Source: Salminus brasiliensis (taxonomy: Eukaryota > Chordata > Actinopteri > Characiformes > Bryconidae). From it: a stretch of DNA of 64,000 nucleotides. Where the stretch lies: assembly GCF_030463535.1 (NCBI RefSeq), contig NC_132897.1, positions 4,096,460-4,160,459 on the forward strand. The letters are read 5' to 3'. Positions 22,171-31,502 of the stretch are shown here, piece by piece. The translations under genes and the position numbers were made by a program. The first letter of the stretch is position 1. Every line of letters begins with the position of its first letter. Below the pieces are notes generated by a model. It worked only from the letters and a program-made list of their open reading frames with translations. It did no database searches and was not told the DNA's origin.

Positions 22171-25100
22171 CCTTTCTCTCCATCATGCTCGCTCTGTCTG
22201 GCTCATTCTCTTTCTCTATAGCCCCCCCCCTCTCTCTCTCCCCTTCACTCTGTCCGAGAGAATCATTTCAGATGGCTGCTGGCAGTCTTACAGAATCAAT
22301 GTGGGAGATGAAATAATAATAAAAAACTCTTGCCAGGGGTAAACAGAGTAGCGTGCTGCTCTGAGGCCTACGCTCCTGAATGATTTGACTTTGTCACACA
22401 GCGAAGCGACTTTGCCGTGCTGTGCTCGGCCTCTGACTGAGAGAGACAAAGAGACAGAGAGAGATGAACAGTCACACACACACAAACACACACACATATA
22501 TATATATATATAAAAACACACAGGCAGGCAGACAGGCATGCTGTGATTTTGAACATGGCAGATCTAGCAGATGTTTTAAGCTAGCGGACGGCCACCCAGG
22601 TCTTGGCAGGATGCTCTTTTGCTTAATCTCTTCTGCTTTGATCCGAGGCCCAAATCTCCCTGTATTGGAATGTGTCTGTGTTCACCGGCAGTCGTTGTTT
22701 ATGAACACTTCACTTCACACTACACACACAGTCATGGAAAACAAGAAAAAGCCTAGCCGAGACCATTATTGGCTGCATAGAATGGTCAGTGGACTTTCAA
22801 CAATTGGGAGTTTGGACTACAATCTCTGCTCGTTATTATGAAAAAGGTATCGTGGCATAAAATGATGCTGGGGGAGACTGGCGAGGTAGCGATGCTGGGT
22901 GAGGCCGGCGGTCAAAGCAATAGCAGTGCAGGATGAGGGCGGTGGGCAGCATGCTAACTTAACTCCACAGTAACGATGCTGGAAAAAATGCCAGTGGTCA
23001 CCACAATAGCAATGCCAATGGGCAGTGTGACAACGCCACAGAAGCTATGCCAGGAAAGGACACTGGGTGAGGCCAACGGTCGACACTGTCGCATTGAAGG
23101 ATGAGGCCAACGGGCAGCGTGGTAACGCCACAGTAGTGACGCTGGAAAAGGCCAGTGGTCGAAACGGTAGTGAAGCTGGGTGAGTGCGACGGGCAGTGTG
23201 CTAATGCCATGGTAGTCATGCTGGGTGAGGCGGGCAGTCGACGCAATAGCAGCGCAGGATGAGGGTGACGGGCAGCGTGCTAATGCCACAGTAGCAATGC
23301 GGGAAAATGCCAGTGGTCGAAACGGTAGCCATGCTGGGTGAGGCCAACAGTTGATGCAATAGCAATGAAGGATGAGGCCAGGAAAAGCCAGCGGTTGGCA
23401 CGGTAGCGATGCTGGGTGAGACCGGCGGTCGACCCAATAGCAGGGCAGGATGAGGTCGACGGGCAGTGTGCTAACTGGACAAGGCCAGTGATCGTCACGG
23501 TAGCGGCTAGCAGTGTGGTAGCAATGCTAGACGAGGTTGGCTGTCGACGTGGTAACAATACAGTGCGAGGCTTGCCGTGGAAAGAGCAGCTAGCATTTTC
23601 CAGTCGGGGGCTGGGATGGGGGGACAGTGTTTAAAGAGGTTTCTCATCACAGTGACAAAACGACTAGGAGTCACCGGTTTCTCCACATGCTCTACTGGTC
23701 AGGAGGACATCTGGGTTAGCCCTCGCATCAGCCTGACACTGTTGTGTAAATGGATTGTAGCAGCTTAATGCTAATTGAATGGAGAGAGGCCACCGGAGTC
23801 GGCCCTGAACTAGCACTGGGGGTTTATATTAGAGTCTGGACGCTTGGCAGCCTGCACGGAAACTCCACTGCCACCTTATTTGGTCAGAGTGCTCAACAAA
23901 GCCCTGAGTCTCTCCTCGTCTCCTGTGCCTTTGTCTGTCTCCCCACTCTCAGCATAGATTGTATGTTACGGCGAAGAGTGGCCTGGCTAAGTACAAGCTC
24001 TCCGTGGTTTCTGCACATGCTCCTAGGGTCTTGGTGTTTCAAGGTCTGCAAGGTTTAGTTAGCTTCAGGATCTGGAGCTCAACGGTTCTCCTCCTAGACC
24101 CAGTGTAGAATTGGCTTGAATCGAAGGGTTTTGAGTGGGAGTGGGGTGAACCTGAGCAAATCCCAGATTCCTTCAAATCCATGGCTTATCTGTCTCACAC
24201 CCTGAACACCCTATGCATTGCATTAATGGTTACAATATCCAAACACTGCTGTGCTCCTGAACTGCCCCTAAGGAATCTAAGAGGTTCCTACCTGCCTTAT
24301 GGTATGTTTTCCAACCCCCTTTTCCACTCTAGGATGTTCTATACCTCACATTCCTGTTCTGGAATGTTCTGGCCACCTCCCTTTTTACGACCAGGAATGC
24401 CTTGAGTTTTCTCATTCCCATCCTAAAATGTTCTGCAAGACGTTCTCCACACTCTTCATCAATTTCTCTGTGGCAAACATGGTTCTTTTTGGAACCAAAA
24501 GTGAGCATCGCTCACCAGAGTGCAGTTCTGGAATATTCTCCACCAGTGTTTTGCAATAGGAGTCCAGTTGGGGGTCAGCTGTTAATGACATCACCCTTCA
24601 TTCATGCCTGAAGTATGTTCCTCCCTCTCCCTGCAGAGCCGGAGTGAGTCGATGGAATCCAGGCTCACAGGCATCGGGTTCTTGCCTGCCTTCAGAACCG
24701 CACACATGCTAAGTAGAACACCACCATTTGTTTTCGGTAGTTTGGACAAAAGTATTAGGACGCCTGCTCATTCATTGTTTCTTCCGAAATCAAAGGCATG
24801 TTTCCTGCTTTTGTTAGAGTAACTGGAAGAAGGCTTTTTTCTACTAGATTTTGGAGGAGCACTGCTGTGAGGATTTGATTGCATTCAGTGACAAGAGCGC
24901 TAGAGAGATCATCCCAAACCAACTCCCCAACTCATCCCCCAAAAAATAGTGCTGGATGGAGCCCCCTTATCATTCCAGAGAGCACAGTTCTTCAACACTG
25001 GGTGCTTTATACCCCTCTAGCCCATGCCTAGCACTTGGCACGGTGCCAATAGGTTCATGTTTATGTGTATTATCTGCTCTGGGGAGTCCTACTTTATTGG

Positions 25101-26376
25101 CAGTGCTTTTCTACGGGGGACTAGACAAGCTGTCAGCAATTGGTGCATTAGAAGGGGTGTCCACAAACATTTGGACATGTAGTATATTTAGTGTTTTTTG
25201 ATGTATGCTCTCTCTCTCTTTCTCTCTCTTTCTCTCTCATTAAAATGGCTGGTGCCAGTCTGGCACATCGATCAGGAGAGTTTGCAGATGGAAATTTCAG
25301 GTGATAAACTATGCATCAGCCGGCGATTTGTAATAATTGGGAACAGACTCTATTACTGAACTCCGTGCCTGAAGCTCTCTCTCTCTCTCTCTCTCTCTCT
25401 CGCTCCAAGAGATAGCAAGTACATTTAAATGAAAATCAAGAAATGTGTTATGAATTATCTTCTCTCCATGAGCTAGTGCCGTCCAAAAAAAGCTTGGGCA
25501 AACACAGATTGAGCAATATTGAGCAATGCCTGTCTTCACAAACGTATGAAAGGAAGCCCTGAGGGTACTTCCACAACAATTCCTGATCCATCTATAATGT
25601 TTGACATGTCTATAAAGTTGTTAATTTGAGAGATTTCCCAACCAGCTTAAGACGTATGCGACTCAGGACCACCTCATTACGTTACTATGATAATATGGGA
25701 GGCGGCTGTAAGAGGGAGGGAACTCTGAGAACTTGGGCTAGATGAAGTTCAGAAGGTCAGACCTCCCTCTGATAAGTGGAGATATGAGGACTGGGAGATA
25801 TGACTCGAGTTGAAGCAAGGAGATGAGGGGGTGGTTTCTTTCTAAATTTTACATTCCACCTTAAAATGATGCAGCGGCTACATTCTGGGGCTAGCGCACG
25901 TCCGAAATTGCAGCACTATTTAAAGTGGAATGGAAGCCGGCATCTGCCTCGTACCTAGGGTAGCCTCCAGTATGTGTTGGCTATTCACCTCCACCTTAAT
26001 CTGCAATCTGTATAGACCATGCTAACTCCATCTTCCCACTCAGGACCTCCCCTAATTCTTTAGTTTTGGGTCAGTGGCTTAAAAGTCAAGCTACTCTTGG
26101 ATTGCACTTGCCTCAAAGTCTACACGGTCAACACTGTCCACCTGTCCTTTTATAACACAGCAAGACCAAAACCCTAACATCATGTTCCACCCTCTCTTGT
26201 CCTGCAGGATCCCGCAAGATGTGGACCCCCTCACAGTCTTTGCCTCTCTGTCTCCGGAGGGCGTGCTGATCATCGAGTCACGGCAGACCCCTCCTTACTA
26301 CCTCTACAGCAGCGAAACCCCTGCAGAGCCCACGGACGAGCCTGAGGCCAAACCGCAGGAGTCCACCATGGCCTAG
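12581..26376 (+). CDS. hspb8: Small heat-shock protein beta-8 (Hsp22)
   Basis: HSPB8 is a cytosolic small heat-shock protein that works with BAG3 and HSP70 in chaperone-assisted selective autophagy. Coding exons are 12581-12917, 18725-18788 and 26208-26376, joined in phase 1 and phase 2. Together they give 189 aa, close to the family's usual 196. The alpha-crystallin domain starts near residue 86 ([20 protein letters not shown]) and runs through [20 protein letters not shown] and [19 protein letters not shown]. Lys127 and Lys131 align with human Lys137 and Lys141; the latter is mutated in inherited motor neuropathy. The C-terminal IxI motif of other small heat-shock proteins is absent, as expected for HSPB8. 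The start at 12581 has a good context (GACCATGG). Introns are 5.8 and 7.4 kb, unusually repeat-rich. Confidence 0.96.
13015..13064. repeat. (TA)n microsatellite
   Basis: A nearly pure TA tract of about 50 bp that directly precedes the left arm of the inverted repeat at 13084. Confidence 0.95.
13084..13423. repeat. Inverted repeat of about 90-bp arms around (TA)n
   Basis: Bases 13084-13176 are the near-perfect reverse complement of 13336-13423. Both arms contain 'gttgtggctgtgtatggacc' in opposite orientation. The loop of about 160 nt includes a (TA)n tract at 13180-13250. Transcribed as part of hspb8 intron 1, it could fold into a long hairpin. Confidence 0.9.
13180..13250. repeat. (TA)n microsatellite
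   Basis: About 70 bp of pure TA in the loop of the inverted repeat at 13084-13423. Confidence 0.95.
14655..14755. repeat. Duplicated segment, copy 1
   Basis: The phrase 'gagcccgtcctcgagtcatt' and its surroundings recur at 16535-16625 with a few differences. Related flanking phrases, such as 'ggatatcagtg', also recur near 15900 and 16780. Confidence 0.7.
15293..15327. repeat. (GA)n microsatellite
   Basis: A GA tract of about 35 bp. A shorter one lies at 15052-15070. Confidence 0.95.
15900..16510. repeat. 'tatagtatag' simple-sequence array
   Basis: Imperfect repeats of 'tagtatagtatat' and 'agtaaagtatat' occupy 15900-16080 and 16405-16510. Between them, 16380-16410 has 'aaataaagagattctgattc', a common fish repeat terminus. 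Confidence 0.85.
17988..18042. repeat. (GA)n microsatellite
   Basis: About 52 bp of pure GA. Confidence 0.95.
18093..18300. mobile_element. 'ggacaaaagtattgggacacc' MITE, truncated
   Basis: This begins with the terminal phrase 'acaaaagtattgggacacc' and continues with 'ctactgtccagggaagaagg' and 'gaggatttgattgcattca'. Other copies occur at 24745-25190 (complete), 33465-33750, 60240-60575 and 63560-63990. I recognise the sequence as an abundant teleost MITE but not its superfamily. A SINE-like tail ('gctctggagaagagcatctt') follows at about 18380-18410. Confidence 0.8.
18725..18788 (+). CDS. hspb8: hspb8 exon 2
   Basis: A 64-nt exon between CTACAG and GTAAGT. It codes the rest of Gly113 to most of Gln134: [20 protein letters not shown]. 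It has the same length and phases as exon 2 of the minus-strand small heat-shock gene. Confidence 0.97.
18845..19610. mobile_element. SINE-like element split by a second element
   Basis: The outer element (18845-19130 and about 19565-19610) shares 'gagcacaattggccttgctc' with 38075-38100 and similar text with 55510-55560. It ends with 'atgagtgggttgggtaatt'. The insert (about 19131-19560) begins 'gtcaagtcaaatttatt' and matches 49305-49860. This is a nested insertion in hspb8 intron 2. A (CT)n tract lies at 18919-18949. Confidence 0.7.
19690..20070 (-). mobile_element. Tc1-like transposon relic
   Basis: Phrases such as 'gatgttggaaacactc' and 'gggatgcacatggtcagcaac' match a Tc1-like fish transposon whose transposase lies on the opposite strand. 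A second, longer copy of the same family lies at 45940-46575. Only the C-terminal-side text remains, without an open frame. Confidence 0.65.
20700..21290. repeat. AT-rich tract with (TA)n microsatellites
   Basis: Contains a LINE- or DNA-element-like end ('aatactttattgtttccagg', about 20790), (TA)n tracts at 20938-20993, 21107-21143 and 21256-21272, and a locally duplicated 'aacagaataagta' phrase. Confidence 0.85.
22115..22168. repeat. (CT)n microsatellite
   Basis: About 50 bp of pure CT, preceded at 21955-22010 by a (GT)n tract with a 'gggtgg' stretch. Confidence 0.95.
22860..23560. repeat. Degenerate GC-richer minisatellite in hspb8 intron 2
   Basis: Irregular repeats combine 'tagcgatgctgggtgaggcc', 'gggcagtgtgctaa' and 'aatagcagtgcaggatgag'. 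The larger period is roughly 110-130 bp. All overlapping minus-strand open frames are products of the repeat. Confidence 0.85.
24745..25190. mobile_element. Complete MITE of the 'ggacaaaagtatt' family
   Basis: The left end 'tttggacaaaagtattagga' pairs as an imperfect inverted repeat with the right end 'ggtgtccacaaacatttgga'. The interior matches the partial copies at 18093, 60240 and 63560. It lies in hspb8 intron 2 with no coding capacity. Confidence 0.8.
25372..25402. repeat. (CT)n microsatellite
   Basis: About 28 bp of CT. A shorter interrupted CT tract lies at 25210-25240. Confidence 0.9.
26208..26376 (+). CDS. hspb8: hspb8 exon 3 (coding part)
   Basis: It starts after TCCTGCAG, completes Gln134 and codes [23 protein letters not shown] and a short Pro/Glu-rich tail ending ESTMA and TAG. 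Confidence 0.97.
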
Positions 26377-27390
26377 AACGTGACCTAGCAAGCCCCCCAA
26401 TCAGTACAGCCAGTCTAATCAGCGAAGTCCATGTGGACATGATGTTTACTCCGAGCAAATTCCTGCTGAAATTCTAACTTATGACAAACTAGCTATGCCA
26501 TTCGGCGTATGTCACGCCCCTGGGAAGCTGCCTTCCTGCAGGGTTTGGTTAACATGAGAAAATTCCAGCTAATCAGGGTTTTCTCAAGCTGTAGCAGATC
26601 AGGATTGGAAGTAAACCCTGTAGGAAGGTGGATATAGAGGAGAAAGGCTGGCAATCACTGGGCTATTGTAGTATAAGGCATGTAGCAAGTGCTTGGATCC
26701 AGTAAATACATACAATGATAGAGTTGGCTCAGCCCATCTTGCAAAGCTTGGATTCATTTTGGCTGATGTGGTTGAACTTCCAGAGTCAGATCAGATTCAT
26801 GAACGTAGACAGAGCCTTTATTAAAGTGAGTTTAGAGGCTTTTCACCATTTCTTCACTTCTTTCCTCTAGAGCTGTGTCATTACTGGGCAAGGTTCTGGA
26901 CACAGTGTATGACAAGAGTCCAGATTAATGCATGATTTACAGTGAAGGTTACTAATACCGGTACAATTCCCAGACCTGGAGTAATCAGTACCCGGAACGA
27001 CAATCAGATGGTGCGTGAGGTGTGTTTCCTGAGTATATGGGTTTAGTTTGACTGTTATATGAAGCCTTTGTGCATGACTGTACTGACTGTTGGGGTAAAT
27101 TTGACTCCATATTCTCCCGTTTCTTTGCTTTCTTGCTTTTTTTTGTTGGAAAAATATAGTTTTCTTGAGAAGATATGGTGTGTTTTTTAACTAAATGTAT
27201 TTCCAGTTGATTTGCTTTATTTATCTCCAAAAGATTGTGGAGGAAAATGGTTTTGTGGAAAACCACTGAATTTTGCCAAAAGCCAATGTCAGTGTTTTAT
27301 CAGTTGATGTTTTCCTGATGGTCTGTAAATATACAGTTTGTAACTCATACTGAGAAATGATCTAAAATAAATTGTCTTACTGAGATCGTC
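26377..27390 (+). other. hspb8: hspb8 3' UTR
   Basis: About 1 kb of single-copy sequence follows the stop. An AATAAA signal at about 27364-27369 ('ctaaaataaattgtc') is the best candidate for the transcript end. Confidence 0.6.
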
Positions 27391-27624
27391 TCATTATTTC
27401 TGCGTAGCTTATAGCTGTTGTGGTAACTTGCACAGTGATGCCATTATGGTTCATTTTAGTCATTGTTAGTTATCCAGTATTACAATACAAAAAGGACTCC
27501 AAGTACATCATGACTTTCCCATTTTCAAAGGAAGATTTAATGGACTTTCCTCAAGGTCTGGCTCAACTGTACCACCTCAATGAGAAGTTGGACAGGTGTG
27601 GATGTTTCTTAAGGAAATTGGGCT

Positions 27625-27880
27625 ACACCGATCAGCCAGAACATTAATACAGAATACTCTAGGTAGGTCCCTCTTGTGCTGCCACAACAGGGCTAATCAT
27701 TCAAGGCATGGATACTCCACAAGACCTTTTGAAGGCATCCTCTGGTGTCTGGTGTATGACATTTAGGTCCTTATAAGTCGTGAGGTGGAGCCCTGTCGCC
27801 GGTTTCATTGGTTGTCCTTTCTGACCACTGCATACCAGGAACACAGTCAGTCCAGAGCTGGGTACCATACACACCCGTTC
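27625..27880 (-). mobile_element. Tc1-like element fragment
   Basis: It starts with the terminal phrase 'caccgatcagccagaacatt' and keeps 'catggatactccacaagacc' and 'gaccactgcataccaggaac'. Both are typical of a Tc1-like fish element with a minus-strand transposase. It is internally deleted. The related copy at 45505-45922 has both ends. Confidence 0.75.
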
Positions 27881-27889
27881 ACTCACACA

Positions 27890-28190
27890 CTCACACCTAG
27901 GGCAAATGTGAGCCAGGTGGGTTCCAGTTGGGCATGAGTGGGTTTGTATATGTTTTGTCACTGGGACCCAATTGGGCTACCCCCATTATTGCAGCCCACC
28001 TTAATCTCACATTGGTCCCAGCTAGACCCAGTGTGCATTGTACAAGCTAGATAAGGCCCATGCTTAACTCTTCATGGTCCCATCCCTGACCCTGGGGAGA
28101 CCCTGGTGGGCATCCATATGTGGAGCCAACATGGAACCTATGGACAAAACTAGCCACACAGGCCCCATATAGGCATGTTATCTGGGAAAG
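27890..28190. repeat. Dispersed 'agccaggtgggttcc' repeat
   Basis: The phrases 'actgggacccaattgggct' and 'tgtggagccaacatggaacc' recur, mostly inverted, at 32930-33380. This is an unidentified interspersed family lying on each side of the minus-strand small heat-shock gene. Confidence 0.65.
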
Positions 28191-28459
28191 TACTGTAAAG
28201 AAGGCATTGGACCCATTAAATAAATCCACTGATTGTTTTTTTTAACCAAATATGGTTCTTCAATGGCATTTTGTGAAGAACCCTTTTGGGAAGCTTTATT
28301 TTCAAGAGCATTTAGTTGGCATAGCAACAGTTCAGACCATTAGAAAAGGTTCCTCATGCTTGCATCTCATTTACTAACATCCTGGTTTTATAAACTGAAA
28401 GTTTTTCTAAGGGAACCAAATGTGGCTCTTCTGGGGCTTCACTCCAGAGAACCTTTTTT

Positions 28460-29265
28460 TGGGACTTTGGGATTTGTAGGACTAACGGTGGCTGTTTGAG
28501 GACTGTTTGAGACCATTAAAGCTCTCATCTGTCCCTGCCTCATTCTCGTAGCTTCTGTCACTTGTTCTCCATCACACTGTCTCTCTGCCTCTGTCCTCTC
28601 ACATCTGTGTCTTTTGTTGGCTGAGGTTTGGAACGAGTGGGCTGCGTTTTTGGGGCCCGTCCAGGGGAGTTGTCTCCACACGGCAGCAGTAATTGGGTGA
28701 CGGATTAGTGCAGAGCTTATTCGGAGTGCCTTGGCTCGCGCACAATGCCGTCGACGTGGCGATGGTAGGAAAGCAACGGAGGAAAGTCTTCCTCTGCTTA
28801 ACTGACCGATTCGCCCACTGCATGTTCCCTTGCCAGCTTAATCAAAGCTCTTCCTGGCGCTGTTGTCAGATCTCCTGCTATGAGAGTAGGCCTACAGGGC
28901 CTGGGGTTTCTTTATTGCTTAGTGTGTGAAACGAGGCCAGAGTCTGAATATGCATTCAGAGATAGGGTATTGTACAGTGGTCGACAGAGTCATATAACAC
29001 AACAGCAACTGCAAAGGCGACAGTGATGTCAATGCAATGACATTCCAGAACAATACATGCGGAAAGCAAAAAATCCAGCGACATTTCCAGAAACAACCAG
29101 CACAACCCTGGTTTCTGCGGTTGAGAAAAGTGTGGAGGGATCTGAATAAACAAGAAACACGGAGATACATGCGATAATACTGTGGGTTTCCTGATTTGGA
29201 ACATCATTACCAATAATAATTCATAAGAATATTCAAATGTATTCAAATTAGGTCATGACATAGCA
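28460..29265. other. Spacer, low repeat content
   Basis: No supported exon. The part 28600-28880 is less AT-rich and repeat-poor and could be a conserved non-coding element; this cannot be tested here. Confidence 0.3.
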
Positions 29266-29266
29266 T

Positions 29267-30770
29267 TACCTAGATGATACCCAGCTTAAGAGGTAACGCA
29301 CAGGCTCCAGGCCACCAGGGGCAGCAAAGAACAATGATTAAAGAACACTGATTAGCAATAACATCAAAACCACCTCTCTAATATTGTGTAGATCCCTTAA
29401 TGCCCTGACCCATCAATGCATGGACTCCACAAGACCTCCAAAAGTCCTGTAAGTTGTGAGTTTGGGCCTTTATGAGCATAAATGAGCCTTGGGCTCCCAT
29501 GGCCCTGTCATCTGTTCACTTTTTGTCCTTCCTTGGATCATTTTTGGTAGGTAGTGACCACTGCATATCAAGAACACCCCACAACACCCGCCTGATGCCT
29601 TCAAGATGTTCTAACCCAGTCGTCTAGCCATCTGACCATTGTTTGTGTGTATTTGGGAGGGAGAAAAGGACTTAAATATAATTAAATATCAATATATTAG
29701 TATTTTAACATATACTCATTTATTGAAGTCCACTACATAACCATAATAGCCTATTTGGCCAAATCAGCTCCTTTCGGTTTATAGTTTTATGAACATCTAA
29801 AAAAATGTATAAAAAAAATGCGTTTTAGAATAAAATAAAGTCTGCACCTTAAAAACCCACCATTTTACTGGACACTTTCAGTTGTCGTGGTCTGATGGAC
29901 AGGCTAGAACTCAATATAATTACTGATTTGGACATTTCAGAATATTTGGTTCACTTGGTTTTATGGCAGATTTGTGTTTTTGTCACCGACCTAAAACCAT
30001 TACCTACATGCTAACATGTTTAGGAGATAATGCACAGGCTCCAGGCCACCAGAGGCAGTAAGGAGCATACACGATTGATTAGCTATAACATCAAAACCAC
30101 CTCTTTAATAATGTGAAGATCATCTCATGTCACTAAAACAGCTTAAACCATCAAAGCATAAACTCTACAGGACCTCTGAAGCAGTCATGTGGTCTCTGGC
30201 ACCATATCCTGAGTAAGTCCTGTAAGTTGTAAGAGGTGGGGCCTTCATGAGCATCAATGGACCTTGAGCTCCCATGGCCTGGTCATCTGTTCACTGGTTG
30301 TCCTTCTTTGGATCACTTTTGGTAGGTACGGACCGCTGCATACCGGGAACATCCCACAAGTGAGACTGTGAGTTTCCTGATTTGGCATAAAAATATTCTG
30401 TATGTATTCAAATTTGGTCATAAAACAGCATTACCTAGCTTAGGAGGTAAGGCACAGGCTCCAGGCCACCAGGGGCAGCAAAGAACAATGATTAAAGAAC
30501 ACTGATTAGCCATGACATCGAAACCACCTCTCTAATCTTGTGTAGATTCCTTAATGCCCTGACCAATCAAAGCATGGACTCCACAGGACCTCCAAAAGTC
30601 CTGTAAGTTGTGAGTTGTGAGTGTGAGTTGCCTTTATGAGCATAAACGAGCCTTGGGCTCCCATGGCCCTGTCGCCTGTTCACCGGTTGTCCTTCCTTGG
30701 ATCACTTTTGGTAGGTATTGACCACTGCATACCAGGAACATCCCACAAGACCTGGCTGATGTTTTGGAGG
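29267..30770. repeat. Three dispersed copies of a Tc1-derived block
   Basis: Blocks at about 29267-29640, 30005-30360 and 30428-30770 each begin with 'ggctccaggccacca' text. They continue with Tc1-like text, for example 'ggactccacaagacct' and 'ccttccttggatca'. The shared non-Tc1 flank shows that the block was copied locally. All lack an intact transposase. Confidence 0.8.
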
Positions 30771-30979
30771 CGTGTCCTAAAAAACATTGTATTTTTGCTG
30801 TTTTTTGTGTTTGTGTGTTTACAGTAGTGCTGTAGTTCATGATGAGTTGACTTAAGTGCTTTTGTAACAGAGAAAATAGTAAAAATGTGTTTCGCAAGGA
30901 TGCTTCTAGAGCGGGACCACCAGGAACCCTGCTCAGGTCAAAGGAACGAAGGACGCAATAGGGTTTAATTTGCTATGGA

Positions 30980-30985
30980 TTTATT
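30980..30985 (-). terminator. Poly(A) signal of minus-strand small heat-shock gene
   Basis: AATAAA on the minus strand, 114-119 bp past the stop codon at 31099. It faces the hspb8 3' end about 3.6 kb away, making the two genes convergent. Confidence 0.65.
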
Positions 30986-31098
30986 AGTGCTTCAAATTTG
31001 CATGTTACAGCAGTTTCCCAGATACCACTCATGGTCAGGTAACCAACTGATGCATAGCAGGGCATTCTTCCTCACTCTGTTTAAGGATGGAGCTTCAC

Positions 31099-31502
31099 CT
31101 ACTGGTCTCCCAACTTGGCCTGCAGCTGTTCCTCTAGCATCACCTGTGGCTGGACCTCCACCTGAGCAAGAATCTCCTCCTGAGTTTGCCCAGTGGTGGG
31201 TTGCTCACGGTCAGCTTCAGGTTCCTGGATCTCTCCTTCTGGCACTGCTTCGACTTGGTCCTCCAGCTGGGGGGAGGCAGTCACAGCGTCTGGAACCTGA
31301 GTAACTTCGAGCTGCTCTGCGAGCTCCTGCACCTCCTGTGCAGCTTCACCTGCATCCTCAACCTTTTCTTCAGAGACTTCCTCGGTTGGCAGGTCCTCTT
31401 CCTTCTTCTGAAGCAGTTCTGTCTGCTCCTCAGATATCGCTTCCTGCTGATCCTCAGCAGCCCTGCTTGGGATGGGTTCCTGTTCTCCCTCCACGGTAGG
31501 AG
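31099..31502 (-). CDS. Small heat-shock gene exon 5, acidic tail
   Basis: The exon follows TTCACAG. The split codon gives Ala, then PTVEGEQEPIPSRAAEDQQE, a Glu/Gln-dense stretch, and LQAKLGDQ before the stop. It has 134 codons including the stop. The composition suggests disorder or weak coiled coil. Confidence 0.88.

Larger units (their letters stand above)
18789..26207 (+). other. hspb8: hspb8 intron 2
   Basis: This intron holds two interspersed elements (18845-19610), a Tc1-like relic (19690-20070), TA tracts (20938-21143), CT tracts, a minisatellite (22860-23560) and a full MITE (24745-25190). The stretches 21270-22110, 23560-24740 and 25400-26200 show nothing I can name and no convincing exons. 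Confidence 0.8.

Noticed and set aside
27420-27647. 75-codon plus-strand frame after hspb8
   Set aside because: It ends inside a Tc1-like element terminus, and no splice or conservation argument supports it.
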